A DNA stretch of 64,000 nt from NCBI GenBank assembly GCA_016875395.1, contig VGRF01000003.1, forward strand, positions 124,001 through 188,000. The letters are read 5' to 3'. Under the pieces are notes generated by a model. The model was not told the DNA's origin. It did no database searches and worked only from the letters and a program-made list of their open reading frames with translations. How positions within the stretch are numbered: the stretch's first letter is position 1; every line of letters begins with the position of its first letter. This document shows, in pieces, positions 25,479-33,478 of the stretch. The position numbers and the translations under genes were made by a program. Source of the stretch: Deltaproteobacteria bacterium. Lineage in GTDB: Bacteria > Myxococcota_A > UBA9160 > UBA6930.

Positions 25479-25994
25479 ATGCCGGACGCCGACGTGAACG
25501 CGCTGTTCGACCTCACCTACGCCGAGCTGCGGCGGCTCGCGGCCAGCGTCCGCGGCGGGGACGCCAACGCCACGCTCAGCGCCACCGGGCTCGTGAACGA
25601 GGCGTGGCTGAAGCTCGCGGGCGCGCCGCCGCGCGGTGTGGAGAGTGCGCTGCACTTCAAGCGAATCGCGGCACGGGCGATGCGGCAGGTGCTGGTCGAG
25701 TCGGCGCGCAGGCGGCACGCCGAGAAGCGCGGCGGCGACGTCGCGTTCGTGACGCTCGACGCCGAGGCAGAGTCGGTGGCAGCGAGCGCGGGCGATCTGC
25801 TCGCACTCGACGCTGCGCTGGCCGAGCTCGCGAGCGTGAGTCCGCGTCAAGCGGAGATGATCGAGCTGCGCTTCTTCGGCGGGCTCGGCGCGGCGGAGAC
25901 TGCGCAAGCCCTCGGCGTCTCCGAGGCGACGCTGCTGCGGGATTGGCGCGCGGCACGCGCGTGGCTCGCGGCGACGCTGCGCGGCGACGCGTGA
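25479..25994 (+). CDS. ECF-type RNA polymerase sigma factor
   Basis: A 171-residue sigma-70-family factor. Region 2 is NALFDLTYAELRRLAASVRG and region 4 is SPRQAEMIELRFFGGLGAAE with the helix-turn-helix AQALGVSEATLLRDWRAARA. The pattern RARAMRQVLVESARRRHAEK lies between and is typical of the sigma group (TIGR02999-like) that is encoded next to Ser/Thr kinases. Here the stop overlaps the ATG of exactly such a kinase (TGATG). The kinase presumably controlled sigma activity by phosphorylation, but it is broken, so the control circuit may be lost. Target promoters are unknown. Confidence 0.88.
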   Translation: MPDADVNALFDLTYAELRRLAASVRGGDANATLSATGLVNEAWLKLAGAPPRGVESALHFKRIAARAMRQVLVESARRRHAEKRGGDVAFVTLDAEAESVAASAGDLLALDAALAELASVSPRQAEMIELRFFGGLGAAETAQALGVSEATLLRDWRAARAWLAATLRGDA

Positions 25995-27023
25995 TGGACG
26001 CGCAGCGCTGGGAGCGTGCGCAGCGACTCTTTCTCGCGGCGTCCGAGCTGCCCGCCGCGGAGCGCGACGCGTGGGTCGACTCGCACGCGGGCGGCGATCT
26101 CGCACTCGCTCGCGAAGTGCTCGCGATGCTGCGCGCGGACGCCGACGCCGCGCTCGTCGACGCGCCCCTCGCGCGCGTCGCGGGCTCACTGCTGGATGCG
26201 CCGCTCCCGACCGTCGCGTTCGGGCCCTACCGCGTGACGCGAGTGCTCGGCGAAGGCGGCATGGGAGTCGTCTACCTGGGCGAGCGCGCCGACCTAGGCA
26301 GCGTCGCAGCGATCAAGGTGTTGCGGGACGCGTGGCTCTCTCCCGCGCGGCGCGAGCGCTTCCTCGCCGAGCAGCGAACGCTCGCGCAGCTCGTGCATCC
26401 CGCCATCGCGCAGCTGCACGACGCCGACACGCTCGCCGACGGCACGCCGTGGTTCGCGCTCGAGTTCGTAGACGGCGTCCCGATCACCGAGTACTGCCGC
26501 GCGCGCGGTACCACGCTGGACGGCCGCCTCGAGCTGTTCGCCGCGGTCTGCGCCGCCGTCCAGCACGCTCACGCTCACGCGGTGATTCACCGCGACATCA
26601 AGCCCTCGAACATTCTCGTGACGCACGCCGGCGCGGTGAAGCTGCTCGACTTCGGGATCGCGAAGCACCTCGAGAGCCTCGCGGAGCCGGCAGATCAGAC
26701 GCGCACGGGCCTGCGCCTGATGACGCCCGCCTATGCCGCGCCCGAACAGATTCCCGGCGAGCGCGTCGGCATTCACATCGATGTCTACTCGCTGGGCGTG
26801 GTCCTCTACGAGCTGCTCACCGAGCACACACCGTTCGATCTCACAGGCATGACGCCCGCCGAGGTCGCTTCCGCCGTCGCGGAACGCGAGCCCGAGCGCC
26901 CGTCGCTCTCCGCCGCTCGCGCGGAGAGTCGCAGCGCGGTGAGGCGCGTGCGCGGCGCGAGCATCGCGTGGAGCGATCTCGACGTGCTGTGCCTCACGGC
27001 CATGCACAAGGAGCCCGCGCGCC
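25994..27023 (+). pseudogene. Ser/Thr protein kinase, truncated after the kinase domain
   Basis: The kinase domain is complete and well preserved: glycine loop GEGGMG (86-91), Lys108, catalytic HRD (199-201) in HRDIKPSNILV and DFG (219-221). The normal frame runs to DVLCLTAMHKEPAR and then continues only as an antisense-like Arg-rich run. The expected post-kinase segment, membrane helix and early TPR repeats are absent, and a TPR tail resumes in another frame at 27024. An internal deletion with frame change is the simplest reading. The open frame goes on to 27697, so a chimeric product could still be made. Coupled to the ECF sigma gene. Confidence 0.75.
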
Positions 27024-27407
27024 ATGGTCGCGATCTACCGCAAGGCGTATCCCGAAGGGCACTACCTCGTGGGCGTCGCAGTCTCGAACGTGGGCAGCGT
27101 GTTCATGCGCTCCGAGCGTCACGCCGAGGGCGAACCCTACTTCCGCGAGGCCCTCGCGATCTTCGAGGCGACGCTTCCCGCCGATCACCTGAACATCGGA
27201 ATCGCGCGCATCAAGCTCGGGCGCACGTTGTTACGGCAGGGCAAGACCGCCGAGGCCGCGCGCGAGACGCTCGCCGGGCACGACATCCTCGCGAAGCAGC
27301 AGGAGCCCTCGGTGAGCTGGCTCGAGTCGGCCCGCGGAGATCTCGTGGAGGCGTACACGAAGCTCGGCGAGCCCGCGCTCGCCGCGCGCTATCGAGGCCC
27401 GCCCTGA
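27024..27407 (+). pseudogene. TPR C-terminal remnant of the Ser/Thr kinase
   Basis: A 127-residue frame with tetratricopeptide character: YRKAYPEGHYLVGVAVSNVG, GEPYFREALAIFEATLPADH and RIKLGRTLLRQGKTAEAARE. This is exactly what ends large kinase-TPR proteins of this sigma-associated family. It lacks the linking part and is out of frame with the kinase domain just before it. It was probably once one gene of about 900 residues. The stop overlaps the end of the convergent GPH transporter gene by 19 bases. Independent expression seems unlikely, as no ribosome site is evident. Confidence 0.7.
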
Positions 27408-28855
27408 GCGCGGCGCCTTGCGGCCAGCGCGCGCTGAATCTCCCCAAACCGCTCGCGCGAGATCTCGAAGCGGGCGAGGAACACGAGGCTCACCAGGAAG
27501 AACAGCATCATGCCGGGGCCCTGGAGCAGGCCGAGGCGCATGATCACGTCTGCGGGCACCGAGCCGACGGCCGCGTTGGCGGCGCCTTCGGGGAAGCCGA
27601 TCGCCTGCAGCAACACGCCGCCCAGGAAGTTGCCGACGCCCGAGACGGCCTTGTTCATGAACGCGATCGCCGACACGAAGATGCCTTCCTGGCGTAGGCC
27701 CGTCTGGAGCTCGCTCTCGTCGACGACGTCCATGATCATCGACGAGTAGAGAATGCCGAGCTGGATCGCGGCGAAGACCATCAGGCCGGCGTGCGCCATC
27801 ACGGCAACGAGCAGCGCAGTCGTGCCGTTCTCCGGCATCCAGCCGAGCAGCCGCAGCACGATCGCGAGCGGGCCGAACAGCACGGCGAAGGTCGCGAGCG
27901 CGATGGCGGTGCGGCGCTTGTCGAAGCGCGCACTGATCGGGCGCGCGGCGAGCACGCCCCCGAGCACGGGCACGATCGCGAGCCCCGACATCAGCGCGAG
28001 CTGATCGCTGCGGAACTCCCAGAAATACGTGTTCATGTAGGTGCCGAACACTTCCTGGACGCCGAGCGCGCTCGCCGAGAACAGCGCGGCCACGAGCACC
28101 ATGCGGTACGAGCGATTCCCGAGCGCATTGCGCACTTCCGATGCGAAGCGCCGCGGTGAGAAGAGCGGGCCGGAGCTCGCGGACTGGCGCAGCGTGGGAA
28201 TGAGCGAGTGCGTGCCGGCAGACGAGGCGAGAATCGCGAACGCGGCGAGGACGGCGCAGTAGAGCCCGAGCGCGGGGTAGTTATCAGGGTCGAGGCGGCC
28301 GGTGATGCCTTCGCCCGTGTCGGCGAGGAACACGCGCCAGCCCATCAGGCTCACCGAGATCGCCCCGAGCCAGCCCAGCATCCAGCGGAAGGACACGAGG
28401 CTCGTGCGCTCGTCGTAGTGCGCGGTGATCTCGGGCCCGAGCGCGCTGCTCGGCACCATGTAGAAGGTGAGGAAGAGGCGGACGCCGACGGAGAACGCCG
28501 CCATCCACGCGAACAGGCCCGCGGTGCCGAGGCCCTGGGGCGGCGCCATCAACAGGTAGAAGCACACGCCCATGGGCAGCGCGGCGAAGTACATGAAGGG
28601 GTGACGCCGTCCCCAACGCGAGCGGAAGTTGTCGGAGATCGAGCCCATCAGCGGGTCGGTCACCGCGTCGACGACCATCGCGACGAGGATCGCGGCGCCG
28701 GCCCAGCCTGCGGGTAGGCCGAGCACCGCGCTGTAGTAGAGCATCAGGAACGAGTTGAAGACGGAGTTCTTGGCTCCGTCCGCGATGGAGCCGGCGCCGT
28801 AGGCGAGCTTGATGCGGAGCGGAACTTCGTGCGCGGGAGCTGCTGCAGCGGTCAT
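27389..28855 (-). CDS. GPH-family MFS transporter (MelB-like sodium/solute symporter)
   Basis: A 488-residue membrane protein with about 12 helices. The N-terminal IKLAYGAGSIADGAKNSVFN and the loop VDAVTDPLMGSISDNFRSRW are hallmark GPH (glycoside-pentoside-hexuronide) signatures; the Asp-containing VTDPLMG segment carries the cation-site residues. It takes up a sugar-like or other small solute with Na+ or H+. GPH carriers also occur in catabolic clusters of non-sugar compounds, so the solute is open. It converges on the broken kinase and is followed, on its own strand, by the diguanylate cyclase gene 37 bases upstream. Confidence 0.9.
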   Translation of the reverse strand: MTAAAAPAHEVPLRIKLAYGAGSIADGAKNSVFNSFLMLYYSAVLGLPAGWAGAAILVAMVVDAVTDPLMGSISDNFRSRWGRRHPFMYFAALPMGVCFYLLMAPPQGLGTAGLFAWMAAFSVGVRLFLTFYMVPSSALGPEITAHYDERTSLVSFRWMLGWLGAISVSLMGWRVFLADTGEGITGRLDPDNYPALGLYCAVLAAFAILASSAGTHSLIPTLRQSASSGPLFSPRRFASEVRNALGNRSYRMVLVAALFSASALGVQEVFGTYMNTYFWEFRSDQLALMSGLAIVPVLGGVLAARPISARFDKRRTAIALATFAVLFGPLAIVLRLLGWMPENGTTALLVAVMAHAGLMVFAAIQLGILYSSMIMDVVDESELQTGLRQEGIFVSAIAFMNKAVSGVGNFLGGVLLQAIGFPEGAANAAVGSVPADVIMRLGLLQGPGMMLFFLVSLVFLARFEISRERFGEIQRALAARRRAQGGPR

Positions 28856-28892
28856 CGTGCGCGCGACGCTATCGCGGCATCGCGCCCGCGCG

Positions 28893-29975
28893 TCAGGTCA
28901 CTTCGACCGTTCCGCTCTCGCTCGCGCGGTGGATGCGCGCGCCGCCCGCGCGCTTCGCGGCGTACATCGCCTCGTCGGCGCGAACGAGCATCACTTCTTC
29001 CGAGCTCGCGTGCTGCGGGAACTCGACGAAGCCGATGCTCGCGCTCACCTGGAGCAGCGCCCCGCGCACCGGAAACGGCGCCTGGGCGGCTTCGAGCAGC
29101 TTGCGCGAGAAGATCTCGGCGCCCTTCGGGTCGTCGTACTCGCTGAGCAGCACGACGAACTCGTCGCCGCCGATGCGCGCCGCGACATCGACGCCGCGCG
29201 TGAGCCGGCGGATGCGACCCGCGAGCAGGCGCAACAGCTCGTCCCCGGCGTCGTGTCCGTGCCCGTCGTTGACGCTCTTCATGCCGTCGAGATCGAGGAA
29301 CACGAGCGCGCCGCGGCGGCCGAAGCGCTGCGCGCGCCCGAGCGCGTGGCGCGCGCCGAGCTGGAGCTCGAGGCGATTGGCGAGGCCGGTGAGCGGATCG
29401 GTCGTCGCGAGGTGTTCGAGCTGCGCAGCCTTGCGGTCGTAGGCGCGGCGCAGCGAGACGGCGAGCGCGAGCGAGACCGCCAGCACACCCGACTCCGTGA
29501 GGATCGCGAGGCCGGGGCCAGGATCGATGCGGACCGCGGTCGGTACGAACTCGCTTGCGACCACCAAGGCGAGGCAAGGCGCCGCCCAGACCAGCGCGGC
29601 CTGCGCGCCGAGGAAGTGGGCCGTGCTGAGGAGAAGCAACGGCGCGTAGTACACGATGATCGAGCCCGGGTAGCCGCTGAGGATCACGGAGTAGAAGAGG
29701 CTCGCGACCGAGAGGAACGCGCCGAGGTGCATCGCCAGGCGGAAGCCGCGCCGACTCGGGTCGCCGATCCGGATCGCGAGCAGCAAGCAAGCGCAGGGAA
29801 GCACGTTCGCGAGCGCGATGCCGAAGGCGCCACCCATCAACGGGAGCGCGACGGAGATCAGCGCGCCGTGGGCAGCGAGAATCCAGAGCGGCTGGCGCAC
29901 CCAGTCGCCATCGACCAGCGCGCGCCCGGGCTGCCGCTCGGCGCCTGCCCGCGGTCCTGTCGCCGTGTCCAACAT
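28893..29975 (-). CDS. membrane-bound diguanylate cyclase (GGDEF)
   Basis: A 360-residue protein. The first 180 residues form about five or six membrane helices without a recognisable sensor domain. The GGDEF domain starts at TTDPLTGLANRLELQLGARH and has an intact active site RIGGDEF. The product-inhibition I-site RxxD is present (RGVD, exactly five residues before GGDEF), so the enzyme is probably active and feedback-controlled. It makes cyclic di-GMP from two GTP. It lies upstream of the GPH transporter on the same strand and may be co-transcribed. The signal sensed is unknown. Confidence 0.92.
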   Translation of the reverse strand: MLDTATGPRAGAERQPGRALVDGDWVRQPLWILAAHGALISVALPLMGGAFGIALANVLPCACLLLAIRIGDPSRRGFRLAMHLGAFLSVASLFYSVILSGYPGSIIVYYAPLLLLSTAHFLGAQAALVWAAPCLALVVASEFVPTAVRIDPGPGLAILTESGVLAVSLALAVSLRRAYDRKAAQLEHLATTDPLTGLANRLELQLGARHALGRAQRFGRRGALVFLDLDGMKSVNDGHGHDAGDELLRLLAGRIRRLTRGVDVAARIGGDEFVVLLSEYDDPKGAEIFSRKLLEAAQAPFPVRGALLQVSASIGFVEFPQHASSEEVMLVRADEAMYAAKRAGGARIHRASESGTVEVT

Positions 29976-30050
29976 CCGCGGGAGACATCGTCCCCCGCGC
30001 CGCGACGATTGAGCCCTCGTGAGTCCTGCGAGGCCTTCGCGGGAGGCGCC

Positions 30051-30623
30051 TCAGCCCCGCAGCCCGCGCCGCTTCAGCTCCGCCGCGAGCCGCTCGGTAT
30101 CCGAGCTGAGCGGCGTCGCGAGCCGGCTCGGGTCGAGCGTGCCCGCGGTGTGCTGGAACATCTTGATCCCGTCGTAAGTGATGAACTTCTCGGGCGTCAC
30201 CTCGAGCACGACGCGCAGCGGCGAGTCGAGCATCTTCGCGAACGCGTCCGCCGCGGCCTGCTCGCGGCGCAGGTGGAACGCGAACTCCGGGTAGAACCAC
30301 GCCTTCGTCTCGCGGTCCTCGCGCACGCGGCAGCGGCCCTTGATCGTGATCGTCTTGCTGGGCCCGAGCTCGGTGCCGGTGCTGGTCACGCACACCGAGA
30401 CCTGCGGGTTGCGCTGGATGGCGGCGATGCGGTGGCGGTGCGCGCCGGCCGTGAGCCACATCTTCCCGTTCTTCCAGTAACAACTCATGATCACGCCGAT
30501 CGGCCAGCTGTCCTTCGTGCACCAGCTGAACACGCACTCGCGCGACGCACGCAGCAGCTTCTCCTGGTCCTCGGGATCGAGCCGGTAGATCGAGACTTGC
30601 TCGTAATTCTCCAAGTCGGACAT
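30051..30623 (-). CDS. pyridoxamine 5'-phosphate oxidase family protein
   Basis: A 190-residue split-barrel flavoprotein. The segment CVFSWCTKDSWPIGVIMSCY followed by KMWLTAGAHRHRIAAIQRNP and VSVCVTSTGTELGPSKTITI is the usual FMN-type split-barrel core. The C-terminal EVTPEKFITYDGIKMFQHTA contains the common late motif of such proteins. The reaction is unknown; FMN- or F420-dependent reduction is possible. It lies 19 bases downstream of the CMD/AhpD-like gene on the same strand and is probably co-transcribed with it, which may hint at a redox or peroxide context. Confidence 0.82.
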   Translation of the reverse strand: MSDLENYEQVSIYRLDPEDQEKLLRASRECVFSWCTKDSWPIGVIMSCYWKNGKMWLTAGAHRHRIAAIQRNPQVSVCVTSTGTELGPSKTITIKGRCRVREDRETKAWFYPEFAFHLRREQAAADAFAKMLDSPLRVVLEVTPEKFITYDGIKMFQHTAGTLDPSRLATPLSSDTERLAAELKRRGLRG

Positions 30624-30642
30624 GGCGTCACCTCCGGCGTGC

Positions 30643-31113
30643 CTAGTAGTTGGGGACGTAGATCTCGCAGGCGCCCTTGTCCGAGCCCGCGATCACGAGC
30701 ATGCGCCCGAACGAGTGGTACTGGCCGATCATGAAGCCGAGCTCCGCGATCTCGGCATCGCTGAAGTGCCCGCGCAGCTCCGCGATGAACGCGGCGTCGA
30801 TGGTGCGGAAGTCCGCGAACATCTTCTCCGCGTAGCGCACCGCGAGCGCCTCGCGCGGCGCGAGCGTGCGCTCGGCTTCGGGCAGGTGGATCTGCTCGAT
30901 CGTCGCTTCATCGAGCCCTTGACGCGCCGCCGACGCGTACCGTGCGAAGCTTCAAGTGTCGCAGCCGTTCAGCGCGGCGATCTTCAGGCGCGCGATCTCC
31001 TTGATGCGCGCGGGCACCGCGCCTTCCTCGTGCGCCGGGCGAAAGAACTTCAGGTAGCGGCCGAGCAGCTCGGGCATCGCGGCTCCGAGATCCAACGGCT
31101 TCGCGTGTGTCAT
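30643..31113 (-). CDS. CMD/AhpD-like protein with in-frame TGA, candidate selenoprotein
   Basis: Reading through one TGA gives a complete 156-residue carboxymuconolactone-decarboxylase/AhpD-fold protein. The first part (53 codons) ends in RLKIAALNGCDT. TGA is codon 54 (30954-30952), and SFARYASAARQGLDEATIEQ follows in frame to a normal stop. The TGA stands exactly where the second Cys of the redox CxxC motif belongs (C51-D-T-x54). Glu39, 12 residues before C51, matches the proton-relay Glu of AhpD; the usual His after the second Cys is Arg. A SECIS-like hairpin follows the TGA. Selenocysteine is therefore likely. A Cys-to-stop mutation or base error is the alternative. Confidence 0.7.
30922..30938 (-). 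promoter_or_regulatory. SECIS-like hairpin after the in-frame TGA
   Basis: In the mRNA sense, 13 bases after the TGA, ACGCGTC pairs with GGCGCGT (seven pairs, one G-U) around a GGC loop. The loop begins 20 bases past the TGA and starts with G. This fits the published bacterial SECIS pattern: a short stem, G in the first two loop positions, and a loop about 16-37 bases from the UGA. Such hairpins also arise by chance in G+C-rich DNA, so this supports the selenocysteine reading but does not prove it. Confidence 0.45.
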
Positions 31114-31151
31114 CACGTCTCCTTCGTGCGCGTGTCCGCGCGAAGCGGGCG

Positions 31152-31157
31152 ACGCTA
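31152..31157 (-). promoter_or_regulatory. -10-like TAGCGT element before the CMD/AhpD-like gene
   Basis: On the minus strand GATAGCGTC lies about 38 bases before the ATG of the candidate selenoprotein gene. A strong GAAGGAG ribosome site follows at about eight bases from the ATG. The same GATAGCGTC word stands before the GPH transporter (28866-28871) and before the Rieske gene at 54.3 kb (54337-54342), which supports a shared promoter type. Confidence 0.35.
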
Positions 31158-31171
31158 TCGCGCCTCGCAGC

Positions 31172-31720
31172 TCACGCGCTGCGAATCACCGGCGCGCTGC
31201 TCGACCAGTCGATCTTGCGCACGGGGTCGGTCGCTCCGTCCCAGCCCTCCGCCGCAGTGCGAATGATCGCGAACAAGCCATCCATGCCCGCGGTGCGGGC
31301 CATCAGCTGAATCATCACGCCGGGCTGCTCCGTGGAATCGAGGTACGCGTGCGCGTCCCCGTACGCCTGGCGCAGCCGAAAGCTCCCGCTTGCCTCGAGC
31401 GCAGCGACTTTCGCGGCGACGTCGTCGCACCAGAACGCGAGGTGCTGGAGCCCGCCCTCGGGATGCGCCGCGAGGTACTCGGAGTAGATCGTGGGCGTCG
31501 TGCCGAGCGGCTGGATGACTTCGATCTGCTGGTCGCCCGAGTACGCGAAGGCGGCTTTGAGCTCCGTCTTCACGCGGGCGCCGTCGACGACGGCGTCCAT
31601 GCCGCGCAGGTGCTCGAGGAAGAAGGGCCCGACGCCGCGCGCGAGCCAGTGGCGCATCGCGGCGTCGATGTCGGGAACCACGTACCCCTGCTGGACGATC
31701 GGGCCGAATCGCTTGCTCAC
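31172..31720 (-). CDS. VOC-family (glyoxalase-like) protein
   Basis: A 182-residue vicinal-oxygen-chelate protein resembling the Glyoxalase_4/methylmalonyl-CoA epimerase group. Signatures are IVQQGYVVPDIDAAMRHW, GDQQIEVIQPLGTTPTIY and PEGGLQHLAFWCDD. Typical metal ligands of the fold are present as Gln/Glu/His (IEVIQP, LQHLAF). Reactions in this family range from isomerisation to dioxygenation; the substrate is open. The GTG start overlaps the TGA of the upstream cupin gene and follows an AAGGGGG site. The pair cupin-VOC probably acts in one pathway. Confidence 0.85.
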   Translation of the reverse strand: MSKRFGPIVQQGYVVPDIDAAMRHWLARGVGPFFLEHLRGMDAVVDGARVKTELKAAFAYSGDQQIEVIQPLGTTPTIYSEYLAAHPEGGLQHLAFWCDDVAAKVAALEASGSFRLRQAYGDAHAYLDSTEQPGVMIQLMARTAGMDGLFAIIRTAAEGWDGATDPVRKIDWSSSAPVIRSA

Positions 31721-32142
31721 GCGAGTCCCCCTTGACGGTCGGGCTCGGGAAACACGTAATGCACTTCGCCGAACGAGTCCGCGGCGAAGACATAGAGCAG
31801 TCGCAGCGGCTCGCGGCCCGTGTTGCGCGCGCCATGCCATTCGCCGCCGGGGATGAACACGCTCGTGCCCGCGCGCAGCGCGTGCTCTTCGCCCGCGATG
31901 TGCACGATGCCTTCGCCGGAGAGCACGTAGTAAGCCTCGCTCTGCGCGTGCCGGTGGGGATGGAACGGGCTCGGCTGTCCGGGGCCCAGATCGGTGACGC
32001 CGAGCGTCAGACCCGACGTCGGCGTGCGGTCGCCGCTCAGGAGCGTGCGCCACAGCACCTTGCCCCGGATCGGGTCGTCCCAGCCCTCGACTGGGCACTC
32101 TGCCTCGTGCACGACAACGCCTCGCACCCCGTCCATTTCCAT
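31717..32142 (-). CDS. cupin-domain protein
   Basis: A 141-residue single cupin barrel. Cupin motif 1 reads HPHRHAQSEAYYVLSGEG (metal ligands His, His, Glu) and motif 2 FIPGGEWHGARNTG supplies the final His. The set of ligands is complete, so a bound metal ion is expected. Small cupins of this type act as dioxygenases, isomerases or storage-type binding proteins. The first of two close ATGs was chosen because AGGAGAG precedes it. It overlaps the VOC gene by four bases and is divergent from the SDR gene. Confidence 0.85.
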   Translation of the reverse strand: MEMDGVRGVVVHEAECPVEGWDDPIRGKVLWRTLLSGDRTPTSGLTLGVTDLGPGQPSPFHPHRHAQSEAYYVLSGEGIVHIAGEEHALRAGTSVFIPGGEWHGARNTGREPLRLLYVFAADSFGEVHYVFPEPDRQGGLA

Positions 32143-32179
32143 TTCTCTCTCCTCTACTCGGTCGGCGACCGCGCTTGCG

Positions 32180-32185
32180 TAGCAT
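32180..32185 (+). promoter_or_regulatory. -10-like TAGCAT element before the SDR gene
   Basis: TAGCAT (context GCGTAGCATGC) lies 20 bases before the GTG of the SDR gene, with the AGAGGAG ribosome site in between. It fits the TANNNT -10 pattern seen before several other genes of the window. No -35 is evident. Confidence 0.35.
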
Positions 32186-32205
32186 GCACGCGCAGAGGAG
32201 CTCAC

Positions 32206-33090
32206 GTGAGGAAGTTCGGAAAGTCGAGCACGGCGGAAGAAGTCACGGCGAGCGCGAACCTGCGCGGCAAGCTCGCGCTCGTGACGGGCGTCAGCTCCGG
32301 CATCGGCGCCGAGACGCTGCGCGTGCTGGCGCTGCGCGGCGCCACGGTGATCGGCACCGCGCGCACCGCCGAGAAGGCGCGCGAGGCCTGCGCGCCGCTC
32401 GGGGCGAGCGCGATCCCGCTCGCGTGCGAGCTCGAGAGCCAGGACTCGATCCGCGCCTGCGCGGCGGAGGTCGCGAAGCTCGGGCGTCCGCTCGATCTGC
32501 TGGTCGCGAACGCGGGCATCATGGCGCTGCCGAAGCTCGAGCAGGTGAACGGGATCGAGAAGCAGTTCGCGACGAATCACCTCGGCCACTTTCTGCTGAC
32601 GAACCTGCTGCTCGCGCAAGTCGAGGCGGCGCCAGCCTCTCGCGTCGTCGTCGTGAGCAGCGCCGCGCACCTTCAGGCGCCGCGCGCGGGCATCGAGTTC
32701 GACAACCTGAGCGGCGTGCGGGGATACGCCGGCTGGCGCGCTTATGGGCAGTCGAAGCTCGCGAACGTGCTGTTCGCGAAGTCGCTCGCGCGCCGGCTCG
32801 GGCCGCAGCGCGCGGCCTACTCGCTCCACCCCGGCGTGATCCCGACGAACCTCGGCCGCCACATGAGCCCGCTCGTCACGCTCGCGATGGGGCTGTTCAT
32901 GCGCCCCTTCGCCAAGACGATTCCGCAGGGCGCGGCGACGACTTGTTATGCCGCCGCGCACGCGAGCGCTGGACCGAGCGGCGCATATCTCTCGGACTGC
33001 GCCGTCGCGAAGGCGAACCCGCTCGCGAACGACGCGGCGCTCGCGGACCGGCTGTGGGAGACATCGGAGCGCCTCACTGGCCTCGCCTGA
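32206..33090 (+). CDS. short-chain dehydrogenase/reductase (SDR)
   Basis: A 294-residue classical SDR. The cofactor loop is TGVSSGIGAE, the NAG motif is LVANAGIMALP, the catalytic Ser lies in VVVVSSAAHL and the Tyr-Lys pair in YGQSK. The C-terminal part (HPGVIPTNLGRHM) is typical of retinol-dehydrogenase/WW-domain-oxidoreductase-like SDRs that act on bulky hydrophobic alcohols. NADP(H) or NAD(H) use cannot be fixed. The GTG start follows a GAGGAG site. The gene is divergent from the cupin/VOC pair and converges on the DUF1330 gene. Confidence 0.92.
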   Translation: MRKFGKSSTAEEVTASANLRGKLALVTGVSSGIGAETLRVLALRGATVIGTARTAEKAREACAPLGASAIPLACELESQDSIRACAAEVAKLGRPLDLLVANAGIMALPKLEQVNGIEKQFATNHLGHFLLTNLLLAQVEAAPASRVVVVSSAAHLQAPRAGIEFDNLSGVRGYAGWRAYGQSKLANVLFAKSLARRLGPQRAAYSLHPGVIPTNLGRHMSPLVTLAMGLFMRPFAKTIPQGAATTCYAAAHASAGPSGAYLSDCAVAKANPLANDAALADRLWETSERLTGLA

Positions 33091-33153
33091 GGCGCGTCCG
33101 AAGGGGACCTCGTCGCCGAGCGCCCTGACTCCGAAGCACTTCAGCCAGACCGG

Positions 33154-33447
33154 CTAGCCCGCGTACCCCTCCGCGAACACGAGCCGCGTGCGCGCGGTTC
33201 GCTCGCGCAGGGCGATGAGCGGCGTGTACTCTGGCGACGCGTACCACGCGCGGGCGCGCGCGAGGCTCGGGAACTCGAGCACGATCAGGCGGCGCGGCGA
33301 CCAGTCGCCCTCCTTCACCTCGGTCGCGCCGCCGCGCACGAGGTAGCGACCGCCGTACGCCGCAATCGTGGCGGGTACGCGCGCGCGGTACTCCTCGAAG
33401 CCAGTGGGGTCGGTGATCTCGACGTCGGCGATCACGAGAGCAGGCAT
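33154..33447 (-). CDS. DUF1330 protein
   Basis: A 97-residue protein of the DUF1330 family, a ferredoxin-like dimeric alpha/beta-barrel. The line PALVIADVEITDPTGFEEYR at the start and SPRRLIVLEFPSLARARAWY in the middle are the family hallmark at normal length. The biochemical role is unknown; relatives include small monooxygenases and isomerases. It has a GGGGAC ribosome site. It follows the Baeyer-Villiger-type monooxygenase gene on the same strand by 31 bases and may be co-transcribed with it. Confidence 0.85.
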   Translation of the reverse strand: MPALVIADVEITDPTGFEEYRARVPATIAAYGGRYLVRGGATEVKEGDWSPRRLIVLEFPSLARARAWYASPEYTPLIALRERTARTRLVFAEGYAG

Positions 33448-33478
33448 GGGTCCCCTTCGTCGCGCGCGGCCCCGCAGC

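Noticed and set aside
27024-27697. C-terminal extension of the kinase in its original frame
   Set aside because: After the kinase domain this frame gives an Arg-rich run opposite in character to the TPR frame, so it is not real protein.
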